This document shows positions 1-8,581 of a DNA stretch of 64,000 nucleotides, in pieces. Below the pieces are notes generated by a model. That model made no database searches and was not told the DNA's origin. It saw nothing but the letters and a program-made list of their open reading frames with translations. Every line of letters starts with the position of its first letter. Position 1 is the stretch's first letter. The position numbers and the translations under genes are program-made. The DNA lies in contig NQOF01000003.1 in the NCBI GenBank assembly GCA_002270465.1, forward strand, positions 248,001 through 312,000, given 5' to 3'. This stretch comes from Blautia hominis (GTDB lineage Bacteria > Bacillota > Clostridia > Lachnospirales > Lachnospiraceae).

Positions 1-1777
1 TGATGCAAATATGGAAACAATAACGGGGTTTCATCCGGTTAAGACGGAAAGGTTTGGTCTGAAAAATCTTGTGTGCTCCAATAGTCATCCGATTGCAGAA
101 CGTGAACGGTTTGATGGAAAAATCATACAGACGCCCAATGGCGAAACCGTGATTGATTATGGACAAAATCTGGCCGGATATGTGGAATTTACGATTTGGG
201 CACATGAAGGAGACAAGATTGTCCTGACTCATGGGGAAACTCTGGATGAAAACGGCAACTTTACAGCAGAGAACTTTCAGGACCGGAAGCGTCACAAAGA
301 GGGGGGAACAGAGCAGAGGGTGACGTATATCTGCAGAGAGGGACAAAATCACTATAAATCCCGTTTTACCATCTGGGGATTCAGGTATGCAAAAGTTGAG
401 ACGGATATAGATTTGACAGATGCCAGCTTTACTTCCATTGCGGTTTATTCAGACATGGAACAGACAGGTACCTTTGAATGCTCCGATACATATGTGAATC
501 AACTGGTACACAACAGCATTTGGAGCCAGAAATCTAATTTCTGCGATGTGCCCACAGACTGCCCCACAAGAGAACGCGCAGCATGGACAGGGGATATGGG
601 GGTATTTGCAGATACAGGATTATTCCTGGAAGACTGTTATCCGGTGATTCGCAAATGGCTTGGGGAATGCCGCCTGAATCAGTATGAGGACGGAAAAGTT
701 GCCAATATTGCGCCGAAAAATAATAAACCGAGTTTCTTTTCCGGGATGCTTGCAGGTTCTGTAGGCTGGGGAGACGCCGCCATTATCGTTCCTTATGTGA
801 TGTATAAGCGTATGGGAGATATCCGTATTCTGGAAGAAAATTATGAAATGATGCGGAAATGGTATCAGTTCCTGGAAAGCAGGGCAAAACAAAAACCTCT
901 GAATCCGGTTAAACGGTTAAAAAAGAATCCTTATAGAAATCATACCATAGAGACAGGTGTAGACTATGGGGAATGGTGCGAGCCGGATGTGGAGAGCACC
1001 ATGGCCATGCGCACACCGCAGGAAAAGGTTTCAACTGCTTATTTTGCATATTCAGGAAAACTTCTTTCTGAAATCGCGGGGATACTCGGAAAAAATGTGG
1101 ATGAAGAGAATTACCGCCAAATTTCCGAAAATGCAAAGAAAGCTTTCCGCCACATTGCTACCGAAGACGGAAAGATCAATTCCGACAGACAGGCGGAATA
1201 TGTACGCGCCATCACGTTTGATTTACTGGACCGGGAAGAAAAGGCTTTGGCGGCAGCAGAGCTTAATCAATTGGTGATCAATAATGATTATCATCTGAAC
1301 ACAGGATTCTTGTCCACGCCTTCTCTCTGCCCCGTATTGGCGGAGTACGGATATCTGGAGACTGCATATAAGCTGCTCTTGCAGGACACTATGCCCGGTT
1401 GGCTTTATGCAGTAAAAAAAGGTGCCACAACTATTTGGGAGACCTGGGATGGAATCAATGAAAGTGGGAAACCGAAGGCTTCTTTGAATCATTATTCATA
1501 TGGAGCAGTCTGTGGCTGGCTTTTCCGGGGTGTGTGCGGAATTTGTCTGGAGGGAAATAAGATCACGATCAGACCCATGCCCTATAAACTGCTGCAATAC
1601 GCAAAAGCCTCATATCGATCACCGGTGGGAGAAATTGTAAGCGGGTGGAAATATGAGGAAGATAAACTGATCTTTGATATAGAGATTCCTGCGAATACAG
1701 AGGCAGAGGTGATCTTGCCCGATGGAAGTACACGGTTACTGGAACCGGGAAAACATAGGTTAGGTGTGACGGAGTGA
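1..1777 (+). CDS. alpha-L-rhamnosidase, GH78 (5'-partial)
   Basis: The frame is open to the left window edge (codons from base 2), so the start lies outside; about 591 residues are visible of a family that usually has 850-1000. The motif DVPTDCPTRERAAWTGD (about bases 544-600) matches the GH78 catalytic signature that carries the general acid, in an (alpha/alpha)6 barrel. It is followed by the usual C-terminal beta-sandwich (from about base 1550), ending in LPDGST...PGKHRL. Family role: removal of terminal alpha-L-rhamnose from pectic or other rhamnosides. No signal peptide can be judged because the N-terminus is missing. A strong terminator follows the stop, so this is the last gene of its transcript, next to GH43 and GH88 genes that probably serve the same glycan. 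Confidence 0.9.
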   Translation, partial: DANMETITGFHPVKTERFGLKNLVCSNSHPIAERERFDGKIIQTPNGETVIDYGQNLAGYVEFTIWAHEGDKIVLTHGETLDENGNFTAENFQDRKRHKEGGTEQRVTYICREGQNHYKSRFTIWGFRYAKVETDIDLTDASFTSIAVYSDMEQTGTFECSDTYVNQLVHNSIWSQKSNFCDVPTDCPTRERAAWTGDMGVFADTGLFLEDCYPVIRKWLGECRLNQYEDGKVANIAPKNNKPSFFSGMLAGSVGWGDAAIIVPYVMYKRMGDIRILEENYEMMRKWYQFLESRAKQKPLNPVKRLKKNPYRNHTIETGVDYGEWCEPDVESTMAMRTPQEKVSTAYFAYSGKLLSEIAGILGKNVDEENYRQISENAKKAFRHIATEDGKINSDRQAEYVRAITFDLLDREEKALAAAELNQLVINNDYHLNTGFLSTPSLCPVLAEYGYLETAYKLLLQDTMPGWLYAVKKGATTIWETWDGINESGKPKASLNHYSYGAVCGWLFRGVCGICLEGNKITIRPMPYKLLQYAKASYRSPVGEIVSGWKYEEDKLIFDIEIPANTEAEVILPDGSTRLLEPGKHRLGVTE

Positions 1778-1786
1778 CAGACTTTA

Positions 1787-1831
1787 TAACGGACATCATG
1801 ATTCATATTGGATCATGGTGTCCGTTATTTT
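1787..1831 (+). terminator. Rho-independent terminator after GH78
   Basis: A 16-bp stem (1787-1802 with 1812-1827, one G-T pair) has a 9-base loop and is followed by TTTT. It closes the rhamnosidase transcript. Confidence 0.85.
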
Positions 1832-2002
1832 AAACTAACATTTTTTGTGAAACCAGGCACGGTGTATATGGAGAAGGCTGTAAAACTTCCATAGAATCTA
1901 AAAAATACCATGCCAATACAGTGAGTATTCACGGACCAGGAAGTGTTTAGGCTTCACCATATGCATTATATGAGTTATTGGGCAGTTCTTTCTATAATCA
2001 AA

Positions 2003-2038
2003 ATGTCGAACCGGATTTAAACTGGTTCGGCATTTTTT
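2003..2038 (+). terminator. Rho-independent terminator
   Basis: The arms ATGTCGAACCGG (2003-2014) and CTGGTTCGGCAT (2022-2033) pair with two G-T wobbles and are followed by six T. No gene upstream of it is obvious; it may end a short RNA or a decayed gene. Confidence 0.65.
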
Positions 2039-2220
2039 ATTAGGAAAATGGGGAGCATTGCCGTGATCCCCGATTACACTGCAGGGTTGAATTAACCAAC
2101 CGCAAGTTGCTTACTGCAATTCTGCTATTAAAGCAAGAGGAGCGGGAGACGGGCGAGCCGGAAATAAGGTGGGGAAGCCGGTCAAACTTAACTTAAAAAA
2201 TTGCCTATCCAAATATAAAA

Positions 2221-2239
2221 TTGTATTTAAATGATACAA
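2221..2239. promoter_or_regulatory. Candidate operator, inverted repeat TTGTAT-N7-ATACAA
   Basis: A perfect 6-bp inverted repeat with a 7-bp spacer sits in AT-rich DNA about 80 bp upstream of the GH43 start. The size fits a dimeric repressor or activator site. The cognate protein is unknown. Confidence 0.3.
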
Positions 2240-2321
2240 AATTTTCTCCATAATAAATATAAAATTGAAAACTAAATCACAATAGCTGGAGGAGAAGATT
2301 GTATGAAAGGACGAGAGTAAT

Positions 2322-3950
2322 ATGATAAAAAATCCAATTTTAAGGGGCTTTAATCCTGACCCATGTATCTGCAGGAAACAGAATGACTATTTTATCGCAG
2401 TATCATCCTTTGAGTGGTTTCCGGGAATTCCGGTATATCATTCCAAAGATTTAAAACACTGGGAACTCTATACTCACATTTTAACGGATGATTCTAAGAT
2501 CAATCTCGGAAGGCTCACATCAGGTCAGGGGATTTGGGCACCATGCTTAAGCTATTGCAAAAAGGATGACCTTTTTTATATTGTCTATGGAATCGTAGAG
2601 CCAAATGGAATGAATGTTGATAATTACCTGGTTTCTGCTAAAGACATAAGAGGACCTTGGAGCGAACCGGTATATTTGCAATCTTCTGGCTTCGATGCGT
2701 CGCTGTTTCATGATGATGATGGTCGGAAGTGGCTCGTTTCCCTGGAGTGGGAAAGGCGTGAAGGCTACCAGAAGCCAGGCGCCATCTGCATGGCAGAATA
2801 TGATGCACAGGAAAAAAGACTGGTCGGGTATCCGAAAAGGATCTGGAGTGGAGGGACGACAAGAGGATGGATAGAAGGTCCCCACCTTTATAAGCATAGA
2901 GGAAGGTATTACCTGCTCTGTGCCGAAGGGGGTACCGGCTACCATCATTGCTCTTCTGTCGCAAGGGCAGAAAAGATATGGGGGCCGTACGAAGGCGACC
3001 CGGCAAATCCGGTGATTACCTCTATCGTTACAGATGGTTCGGAAGGAAGAACTAAAGCTGCTGAGGACCTGAACTACTATAACCCGGAAATCAGGCTCCA
3101 GAAAGCTGGGCATGCAAGCCTGGTGGATACACCAGAAGGAGAATACTATGCTGTGCACTTGTGTGCCAGACCACATCTTCCGGAACTGCGCTGTACTTTG
3201 GGAAGGGAAACTGCCCTTGCTAAGATGGTGTGGACAAAGGATGGATGGCTGCGCAAGAAAAATGGCTCCCCTCTGCCGGAGGATGTCTGTGAAGAAAGCA
3301 TGGGAAAAGAATATGAGATGCCACAGATTGAGCCACACGATGATTTTGACGGGGATGAGCTGGGAATCCAGTATTATGCCCCGCATTATATGCCGCAGAG
3401 CTTTGCGGATGTGAAAGCAAGGAAGGGGTATGTCAGGATCAGAGGACAGCAGGTACTGGATTCCTTTAATAAAGTCAGCCTGCTTGCGAGGAAGATCACA
3501 TCTGTACATATGGAAATTTCTACAAGAATGGAGTTTTACCCGGAAGTGCACCAGCATACAGCAGGATTGGCGCTTTTTTATGACAACTTGAATTATTTTT
3601 ATTTAAGGAAATATTATAGCGAGACTCTTGGGCAAAGTGCTCTTTCTGTGGTACAGTCGGAAAATGGGAAGGTGACGGAGTATCTGGATTCAAGGGTTCC
3701 GGTATCTGACCAGCCGGTAGTACTGAAAATGAAGATAGAGGGGCATACCACTTATTTTGAGTGGTCATACAAGGAAGAATTTGAAAGAATAGGGCCGGAT
3801 CTGGATACCACAAAGCTATCAGATGAATACTGCGGGGAGTTTACCGGCACGTTTGCAGGTATCGCCTGTACAGATGGTGTATTCCGTAAGAAAACAGCGG
3901 ACTTTGATTATTTTGATATGAAAGAATTGGAAGGGAGAGAGAATGAGTAA
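2322..3950 (+). CDS. glycoside hydrolase family 43, beta-xylosidase-like
   Basis: 542 residues, the usual size for two-domain GH43 beta-xylosidases/alpha-L-arabinofuranosidases. The N-terminal five-bladed propeller shows FNPDP (Asp13, predicted general base) and WIEGPHLY (Glu185, predicted general acid). The C-terminal half (about 335-540, HDDFDGDELG...) is the GH43 C2 beta-sandwich. There is no signal peptide, so it should act in the cytoplasm on imported xylo- or arabino-oligosaccharides. The start ATG follows, by one base, the stop of a five-codon minigene that owns the good Shine-Dalgarno, so translation may be coupled. It overlaps the GH88 gene by 8 bp, showing one operon. Xylosidase versus arabinofuranosidase cannot be decided from sequence. 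Confidence 0.9.
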   Translation: MIKNPILRGFNPDPCICRKQNDYFIAVSSFEWFPGIPVYHSKDLKHWELYTHILTDDSKINLGRLTSGQGIWAPCLSYCKKDDLFYIVYGIVEPNGMNVDNYLVSAKDIRGPWSEPVYLQSSGFDASLFHDDDGRKWLVSLEWERREGYQKPGAICMAEYDAQEKRLVGYPKRIWSGGTTRGWIEGPHLYKHRGRYYLLCAEGGTGYHHCSSVARAEKIWGPYEGDPANPVITSIVTDGSEGRTKAAEDLNYYNPEIRLQKAGHASLVDTPEGEYYAVHLCARPHLPELRCTLGRETALAKMVWTKDGWLRKKNGSPLPEDVCEESMGKEYEMPQIEPHDDFDGDELGIQYYAPHYMPQSFADVKARKGYVRIRGQQVLDSFNKVSLLARKITSVHMEISTRMEFYPEVHQHTAGLALFYDNLNYFYLRKYYSETLGQSALSVVQSENGKVTEYLDSRVPVSDQPVVLKMKIEGHTTYFEWSYKEEFERIGPDLDTTKLSDEYCGEFTGTFAGIACTDGVFRKKTADFDYFDMKELEGRENE

Positions 3951-5103
3951 AAAAGAAAATCCTGAATGGGTAGAAGATACAATTGAAAAAATCCGTCAGA
4001 AAATGGATTGGGTAAGTGAAAAAAACAAGGATAGGATCCCTTATAAGACACTGAAGGACGGAAGCTATGATGACCGTTCGGACAGCAGTATTGAATGGAG
4101 CACTGATGATGGGCTGAACTGGTGGACAAATGGCTTCTGGGGCGGTATGATGTGGCTGATGTACCTGGATACCCATAATGAGCGCTATATGGAGATCGCA
4201 AGAAACTGTGAGAAAAAGTTGGAAACATGTTTTCAGGGCTTTTATGGGCTGCACCATGATGTAGGCTTTATGTTCCTTCCGACTGCTGTTGCCGATTACA
4301 AGGTAACGGGGAATCCTGAATCCAGAAAAACAGCGCTCCATGCAGCAAACCTTCTGGCAGGGCGGTTCAATCCGGCAGGGCGGTTCATCCGTGCATGGAA
4401 TGAAGTCAATGGAGATGACACCACAGGCTGGGCTATTATTGACTGCATGATGAATATTTCATTATTATACTGGGCTTCTGACGAGACAGGAGATCCCAGA
4501 TTCAGGCAGATCGCCATGCTGCATGCGGATACGGTCAGAGAATTTTTTGTAAGGGCAGATGGTTCGGTAAACCATATTGTAGAGTTTGATCCGAATACAG
4601 GGGAAATGGTTAGGTCATATGGCGGGCAGGGCTATAAAGAAGGGTCTTCCTGGAGCCGCGGGCAGGGCTGGGCACTCTATGGCTTTGTGAATAGCTATGC
4701 GCATACAGGGAAAACAGACTATCTGGATACGGCAAAGCAGGTGGCACACTATTGCATGGCAAATATCCCGGAATCCGGTCATATTCCCGTAGATTTCAGA
4801 CAGCCAAAGGAGCCGGCATGGGAGGATTCCTGCGGAGCATGTGTGATTGCCAGCGGGCTTTTGGAATTGGCGAAATATGTGCCGGAATTGGAGCAGCATT
4901 TTTATGGGCAGGCAGCAGAGAAGATCTTAAGGGCATTGCTAAAAGACCGGTGTGACTGGAGCCGGGACTGTGATGCCATGATCCAAAACTGTACGGGGGC
5001 TTACCATCATGAGGAAAGCCATCATATTACGATGACTTACGCAGATTTTTATTTTATGGAAGCGATATATAAATATAGAAATGCAGAAAATTTGTTCTGG
5101 TAA
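3943..5103 (+). CDS. unsaturated uronyl hydrolase, GH88
   Basis: 386 residues with the GH88 (alpha/alpha)6-barrel pattern: GFWGGMMWLMY, HHDVGFMF (Asp106), AIIDCMMN (Asp167) and SSWSRGQGWALYG. The two Asp residues correspond by position to the catalytic pair of family unsaturated glucuronyl hydrolases. These enzymes hydrate and open the 4,5-unsaturated uronic acid left at the non-reducing end by polysaccharide lyases. No signal peptide, so cytoplasmic. It sits 8 bp into the end of GH43 and before the sugar importer, and would process what the wall-anchored heparinase-type lyase at 14.4 kb releases. The TAA stop lies inside the left copy of a 7-bp direct repeat that flanks a small palindromic element. 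Confidence 0.85.
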   Translation: MSKKENPEWVEDTIEKIRQKMDWVSEKNKDRIPYKTLKDGSYDDRSDSSIEWSTDDGLNWWTNGFWGGMMWLMYLDTHNERYMEIARNCEKKLETCFQGFYGLHHDVGFMFLPTAVADYKVTGNPESRKTALHAANLLAGRFNPAGRFIRAWNEVNGDDTTGWAIIDCMMNISLLYWASDETGDPRFRQIAMLHADTVREFFVRADGSVNHIVEFDPNTGEMVRSYGGQGYKEGSSWSRGQGWALYGFVNSYAHTGKTDYLDTAKQVAHYCMANIPESGHIPVDFRQPKEPAWEDSCGACVIASGLLELAKYVPELEQHFYGQAAEKILRALLKDRCDWSRDCDAMIQNCTGAYHHEESHHITMTYADFYFMEAIYKYRNAENLFW

Positions 5104-5147
5104 ATTGTAACAGTTCAGACTGGTCTGCCTGAACTGTTACGGTAAAT
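5099..5147. repeat. Short palindromic element with 7-bp direct-repeat flanks
   Basis: GTAACAGTTCAG (5107-5118) and CTGAACTGTTAC (5129-5140) form a perfect 12-bp inverted repeat around GGTCTG-like DNA. GGTAAAT occurs on both sides (5099-5105 and 5141-5147), as a target-site duplication would. The arm and inner sequence match the ends of the longer element at 47962-48095, so this looks like its internally deleted derivative. The hairpin could also process or stabilise the GH88-binding-protein mRNA. Confidence 0.6.
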
Positions 5148-5253
5148 AACATCTTAAAAAATGAACTACGGAACTTTAAAAATGCATTTTTTAGATGATC
5201 AACAAATGCTAAACTGGCATCATAACAAAGAGATACCGAAAGGAGCTAGGAAG

Positions 5254-6537
5254 ATGAAGAAAAAAGTGGTAAGTCTGCTGCTTGCAGCGGCTATGGTTAC
5301 AGGGTTGTTGACCGGATGCGGAAATGGGGCAAAAGACGGCGGTTCTAAAACAAAAGATGAGAAGGTTGAATTGACTGTGATGTTTTCCGGGGGAGACCAG
5401 AGCTGGAAAAAATCAGTTGAGGGAGTTGCAGAAAAATTTATGGAAGAGAACCAGGATATAGATTTGAAACTGGAGCCATCTGGTTCCGGCGTATATGATG
5501 ATTTCCTGAAGACAAAAGATGCAGTTGGGGAATTTGGAGATATTGTAGAACTAAAGAGCACAAAAACATATGCACAGTCAGGAAAGGTAATTGAATTGCC
5601 TGAAAATATCACTTCATTGATCGAAACACCGATTATTATAGATGATAAAATTTATGGGGTGCCCACAGCTACCAATACACAGGGAATTATTTATAATAAG
5701 AAGATCTTCACAGACTTGGGGCTGGAAGAACCAAAAACCTATGCGGATTTCCTGGATATCTGCCAGAAAATAAAAGATTCAGGTGTTGACCCGCTGGTGG
5801 TAGGCGCAAGTGATCTGTGGCATATGGGATTTTGGGTAAACGGCTTCTTCAGAAACGATGTTATTGCCAACAATCCGGATTTCCTGAAGCAGAGGACAGA
5901 AGGAAAAGTATCCTGGACGGATGCGGATCCTACAAAGCTGGTGGAAGACACAAAAGAGTTATTTGACAAAGGCTATGTGCAGGACGGTTATATGAGCACG
6001 GCAGACAGCCAGACGGCAGCTATTCTGACTTCCGGCACAGCAGCTATGCTTTTCTCAGGGCCTTGGATGTTTGCACAGCTGGAAGAAGCCGATGCTGATT
6101 TTGATTATGGATTTTTCTTTGTACCGAATGATGCAGGGGAATTAAATGTATTCAGTGATACCGGGTCAGGATGGTCAATCTCTGATGAATGTGCAGCTGA
6201 TGAAAAGAAATATGATGCTGCACAGAAGTTCCTGGAATTCTACTATTCAAAAGATGTATATACAGAGGTAGTTCAGACAATGAACGCAATACCGGCTACA
6301 AAAGAACAGATTACATATGACGCTTCTGATGTACAGAAAAAACTGATTGAGACATTCCAGGACGATGCGACGAAAAAATGGACACACCAGATCGGAGACA
6401 TGGATACACCGGATGGATTCAGGGACTTTATGTACAAGACCATACAGAATGTCATACTGGGGCAGACCTCTGTTGAAGATGCAATGAAGGATCTGGATAA
6501 AGAATGGGATAAAGATGTAGCAGCTGAGGCGCAGTAA
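5254..6537 (+). CDS. sugar ABC transporter substrate-binding lipoprotein (CUT1)
   Basis: 427 residues. The ATG at 5254 is chosen because AGGAGC precedes it and a lipoprotein signal peptide follows directly (LLTGC, lipidated Cys22); an in-frame ATG at 5161 would add 31 non-signal residues. The rest is a family 1 extracellular solute-binding fold (VELTVMFSGG, YGVPTATNTQGIIYNKKIF, AAMLFSGPWMFAQL). It should capture oligosaccharides outside the membrane and deliver them to the two permeases downstream. A terminator-like hairpin after the gene (6554-6590) would let it be made in excess over the permeases, a common arrangement. The ligand is not determinable; neighbours suggest uronate-, rhamnose- or xylose-containing oligomers. 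Confidence 0.9.
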   Translation: MKKKVVSLLLAAAMVTGLLTGCGNGAKDGGSKTKDEKVELTVMFSGGDQSWKKSVEGVAEKFMEENQDIDLKLEPSGSGVYDDFLKTKDAVGEFGDIVELKSTKTYAQSGKVIELPENITSLIETPIIIDDKIYGVPTATNTQGIIYNKKIFTDLGLEEPKTYADFLDICQKIKDSGVDPLVVGASDLWHMGFWVNGFFRNDVIANNPDFLKQRTEGKVSWTDADPTKLVEDTKELFDKGYVQDGYMSTADSQTAAILTSGTAAMLFSGPWMFAQLEEADADFDYGFFFVPNDAGELNVFSDTGSGWSISDECAADEKKYDAAQKFLEFYYSKDVYTEVVQTMNAIPATKEQITYDASDVQKKLIETFQDDATKKWTHQIGDMDTPDGFRDFMYKTIQNVILGQTSVEDAMKDLDKEWDKDVAAEAQ

Positions 6538-6553
6538 TTAGCAGAGAAGAAAG

Positions 6554-6590
6554 GAGGATCCCGAAACCACAAGTCAGGGATTCTCTTTTT
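6554..6590 (+). terminator. Attenuating hairpin between binding protein and permeases
   Basis: A 9-bp stem (6554-6562 with 6577-6585, one G-T pair) is followed by five T. The next Shine-Dalgarno (GGAGG, 6593-6597) begins right after it, so partial read-through is expected. Confidence 0.6.
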
Positions 6591-6602
6591 ATGGAGGCAG
6601 TT

Positions 6603-7499
6603 ATGAATAAATTAAAGAGAAATAGATTTGACTGGCATACCTTGCTTTTCATATTACCGGCGTTCCTGCTGTATTCAGGATTTGTACTGTTTCCGGCAAT
6701 AAGCAGTATTTACTATAGTTTTACTTCCTGGAATGGTGTTGAGGCAACAATGAATTTCATTGGGCTGTCTAATTACAAGGAACTGTTAGATCCGGAAAAC
6801 GTAAGGTTCTGGGGAGCCATTCTGAGGACCTTTATTGTAGCGGTTGTCGTGGCAATTGGTAATAATGTGATCGCCTTGATCTTAGCAATGCTTGTGGATA
6901 AAGTCAGGATCTTAAAAGGGCTTTTTAGGAGTTCATTTTATATTCCGGTGCTCATCAGTGGAATTGTTGCGGGATTTATCTGGAAGATCATGTATAACAA
7001 TAACTTCGGTGCATTTAATCATATCCTGTCAGCACTTGGCATGGAAAACCTTACGAATGACTGGCTCGGAAATCCTAAGACTGCATTGATCTCTCTCATA
7101 GTGACAATCTTATGGCAGGGCGCGGGATATTATATGATCATATACCTTGCGGGGCTGCAGTCTATCCCGGAGGAACTTGCTGAAGCAGCAAAGATTGACG
7201 GGGCAAATGGGTGGCAGCAGTTTTGGAAAGTAACATTTCCTCTTCTTGCAGGTTCGATCACCATTAATATGACGCTTGCTTTGATCAACGGCATGAAAGT
7301 ATTTGACCAGATTAATGTCATGACCAGCGGTGGTCCCGGTTTTTCAACGGAAACCATGACCTATTACATATACAAAGTAGCTTTTGGGGAGATGCGTCAG
7401 GGCTTGGGAACGGCAGCGAGTATCATATTGTTTATACTGATCCTGGTCTTTAATCAGGTGCAGTCCAGGCTGCTTCGGAGCAGGGAGGTGGAGATGTGA
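6603..7499 (+). CDS. sugar ABC transporter permease, MalF/UgpA type
   Basis: 298 residues with about six membrane helices (first one LLFILPAFLLYSGFVLF). It contains the cytoplasmic EAA loop, EELAEAAKIDGANGWQQFWKVTFP, that docks the ATPase in binding-protein-dependent permeases. The start at 6603 is preferred over ATG 6591 because GGAGG (6593-6597) lies between them. It forms a heterodimer with the next gene, whose ATG overlaps this stop by one base. Confidence 0.9.
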   Translation: MNKLKRNRFDWHTLLFILPAFLLYSGFVLFPAISSIYYSFTSWNGVEATMNFIGLSNYKELLDPENVRFWGAILRTFIVAVVVAIGNNVIALILAMLVDKVRILKGLFRSSFYIPVLISGIVAGFIWKIMYNNNFGAFNHILSALGMENLTNDWLGNPKTALISLIVTILWQGAGYYMIIYLAGLQSIPEELAEAAKIDGANGWQQFWKVTFPLLAGSITINMTLALINGMKVFDQINVMTSGGPGFSTETMTYYIYKVAFGEMRQGLGTAASIILFILILVFNQVQSRLLRSREVEM

Positions 7500-8350
7500 T
7501 GAAAAAGAAAGAGGCAAAGGCAAAAAAGCCTTGGAAAGTATTGGATTTTGTTTTACTGGCTATAGTGACTATCCTAGCAGTTATGTTCCTGTTTCCCACC
7601 TTTTATGCGTTCATGTCTTCGCTGAAAACAAACGGTGAAATACTAAAGGACTCCATGGCACTGCCATCCAGGCTGAATCTGGATAACTTCGTATATCTAT
7701 TTCAGGAGACAGAATTCCCCAGGGCCCTTATGAACAGCGCGATCCTGACGGTAGTCTCTATGGTTCTGATCATTATTGTAGTACCTATGGCTGCTTACGG
7801 GATAGAAAGAAAACAGTCAAGGGCAACGAAAGCAGTGTACAGCATCTTTATTGCTGGTATGATGATACCTTTTCAGGTATACATGGTTCCGCTTTTTAAA
7901 CAGCTGAAAGTTTTAGGGCTGTATGGAACATTGTTAGGGCCGATCATCATCTATGTGGCAGGGGCGGGATGCTTTGGAACACTTCTGTATTGCAGCTTCA
8001 TACGCGGTATACCGAAGGAACTGGAAGAGGCGGCTGCAATTGATGGGTGCGGCAGATTCCGCACATTCTGGCAGATTGTATTTCCCCTGTTGAAATCATG
8101 TACCTCCAGTCTGATCATCATCAATGGCCTGGGAATATGGAATGACTATTTGATGCCAAGTCTTGTGCTGAATTCAGATACAGGGGCAACCATCAACGTG
8201 GAGATATTTTCCTTTGTGGATCAGTTCACAAGCCGCTGGGATGTTGTATTTGCAGGGACGGTATGTGCTATGCTCCCCATTCTGATCGTATTCCTCTGCC
8301 TGCAGAAACACTTTGTCAAAGGTGTGGCGGCAGGAGCAGTCAAAGGCTAG
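7499..8350 (+). CDS. sugar ABC transporter permease, MalG/UgpE type
   Basis: 283 residues and about six membrane helices. The EAA loop is PKELEEAAAIDGCGRFRTFW. The start ATG 7499 shares one base with the upstream TGA; a GTG at 7496 is also in frame. The importer has no ATPase gene in this window. In Firmicutes CUT1 importers often share an MsmK/MalK-type ATPase encoded elsewhere, so this is expected rather than a defect. Confidence 0.9.
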   Translation: MKKKEAKAKKPWKVLDFVLLAIVTILAVMFLFPTFYAFMSSLKTNGEILKDSMALPSRLNLDNFVYLFQETEFPRALMNSAILTVVSMVLIIIVVPMAAYGIERKQSRATKAVYSIFIAGMMIPFQVYMVPLFKQLKVLGLYGTLLGPIIIYVAGAGCFGTLLYCSFIRGIPKELEEAAAIDGCGRFRTFWQIVFPLLKSCTSSLIIINGLGIWNDYLMPSLVLNSDTGATINVEIFSFVDQFTSRWDVVFAGTVCAMLPILIVFLCLQKHFVKGVAAGAVKG

Positions 8351-8429
8351 AGTGCTGAAAATTCATTTCGACAATCTGCACGCCACAGTTTGCCGAAAGC
8401 AGTTTTCTGACACGCTCTGGTACAAAAAG

Positions 8430-8463
8430 AAATCCCTGCAGCAGAGTAGCTGGAGGGATTTTT
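8430..8463 (+). terminator. Terminator after the sugar importer
   Basis: A 13-bp stem with one mismatch (8430-8442 with 8449-8461) ends in a T run. It ends the GH43-GH88-ABC transcript. Confidence 0.75.
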
Positions 8464-8464
8464 A

Positions 8465-8473
8465 TGATATAAT
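8465..8473 (+). promoter_or_regulatory. Extended -10 promoter for the kinase/regulator operon
   Basis: TGATATAAT is a perfect TG-N-TATAAT extended -10 element just after the terminator, about 110 bp before the kinase start. No good -35 box is visible, as is usual for extended -10 promoters. Confidence 0.45.
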
Positions 8474-8581
8474 GAGCATTAGTGAGGAAAATATGCTTGC
8501 ATATTTGACGAACGGCGAATGGCGATCATGAATGGAAGGTTCATGATATGATAGAAAAAAACAGGATATGGTGGAGTAGTG

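Larger units (their letters stand above)
1832..2321. other. Intergenic region between GH78 and GH43
   Basis: No complete gene is seen. A short open stretch around 1868-1949 may be a gene scrap but has no recognisable family. A second terminator lies at 2003-2038. The 3' half is AT-rich, holds a candidate operator (2221-2239), and ends in the leader of the GH43 gene. That leader contains a five-codon ORF (2303-2320, MKGRE) with the strongest Shine-Dalgarno sequence (GGAGGAG). Confidence 0.5.

Noticed and set aside
2547-3557. Long minus-strand open frame of 336 codons inside GH43
   Set aside because: It lies wholly within a clearly coding gene, has no ribosome site, and its translation has no recognisable family features; an antisense shadow.
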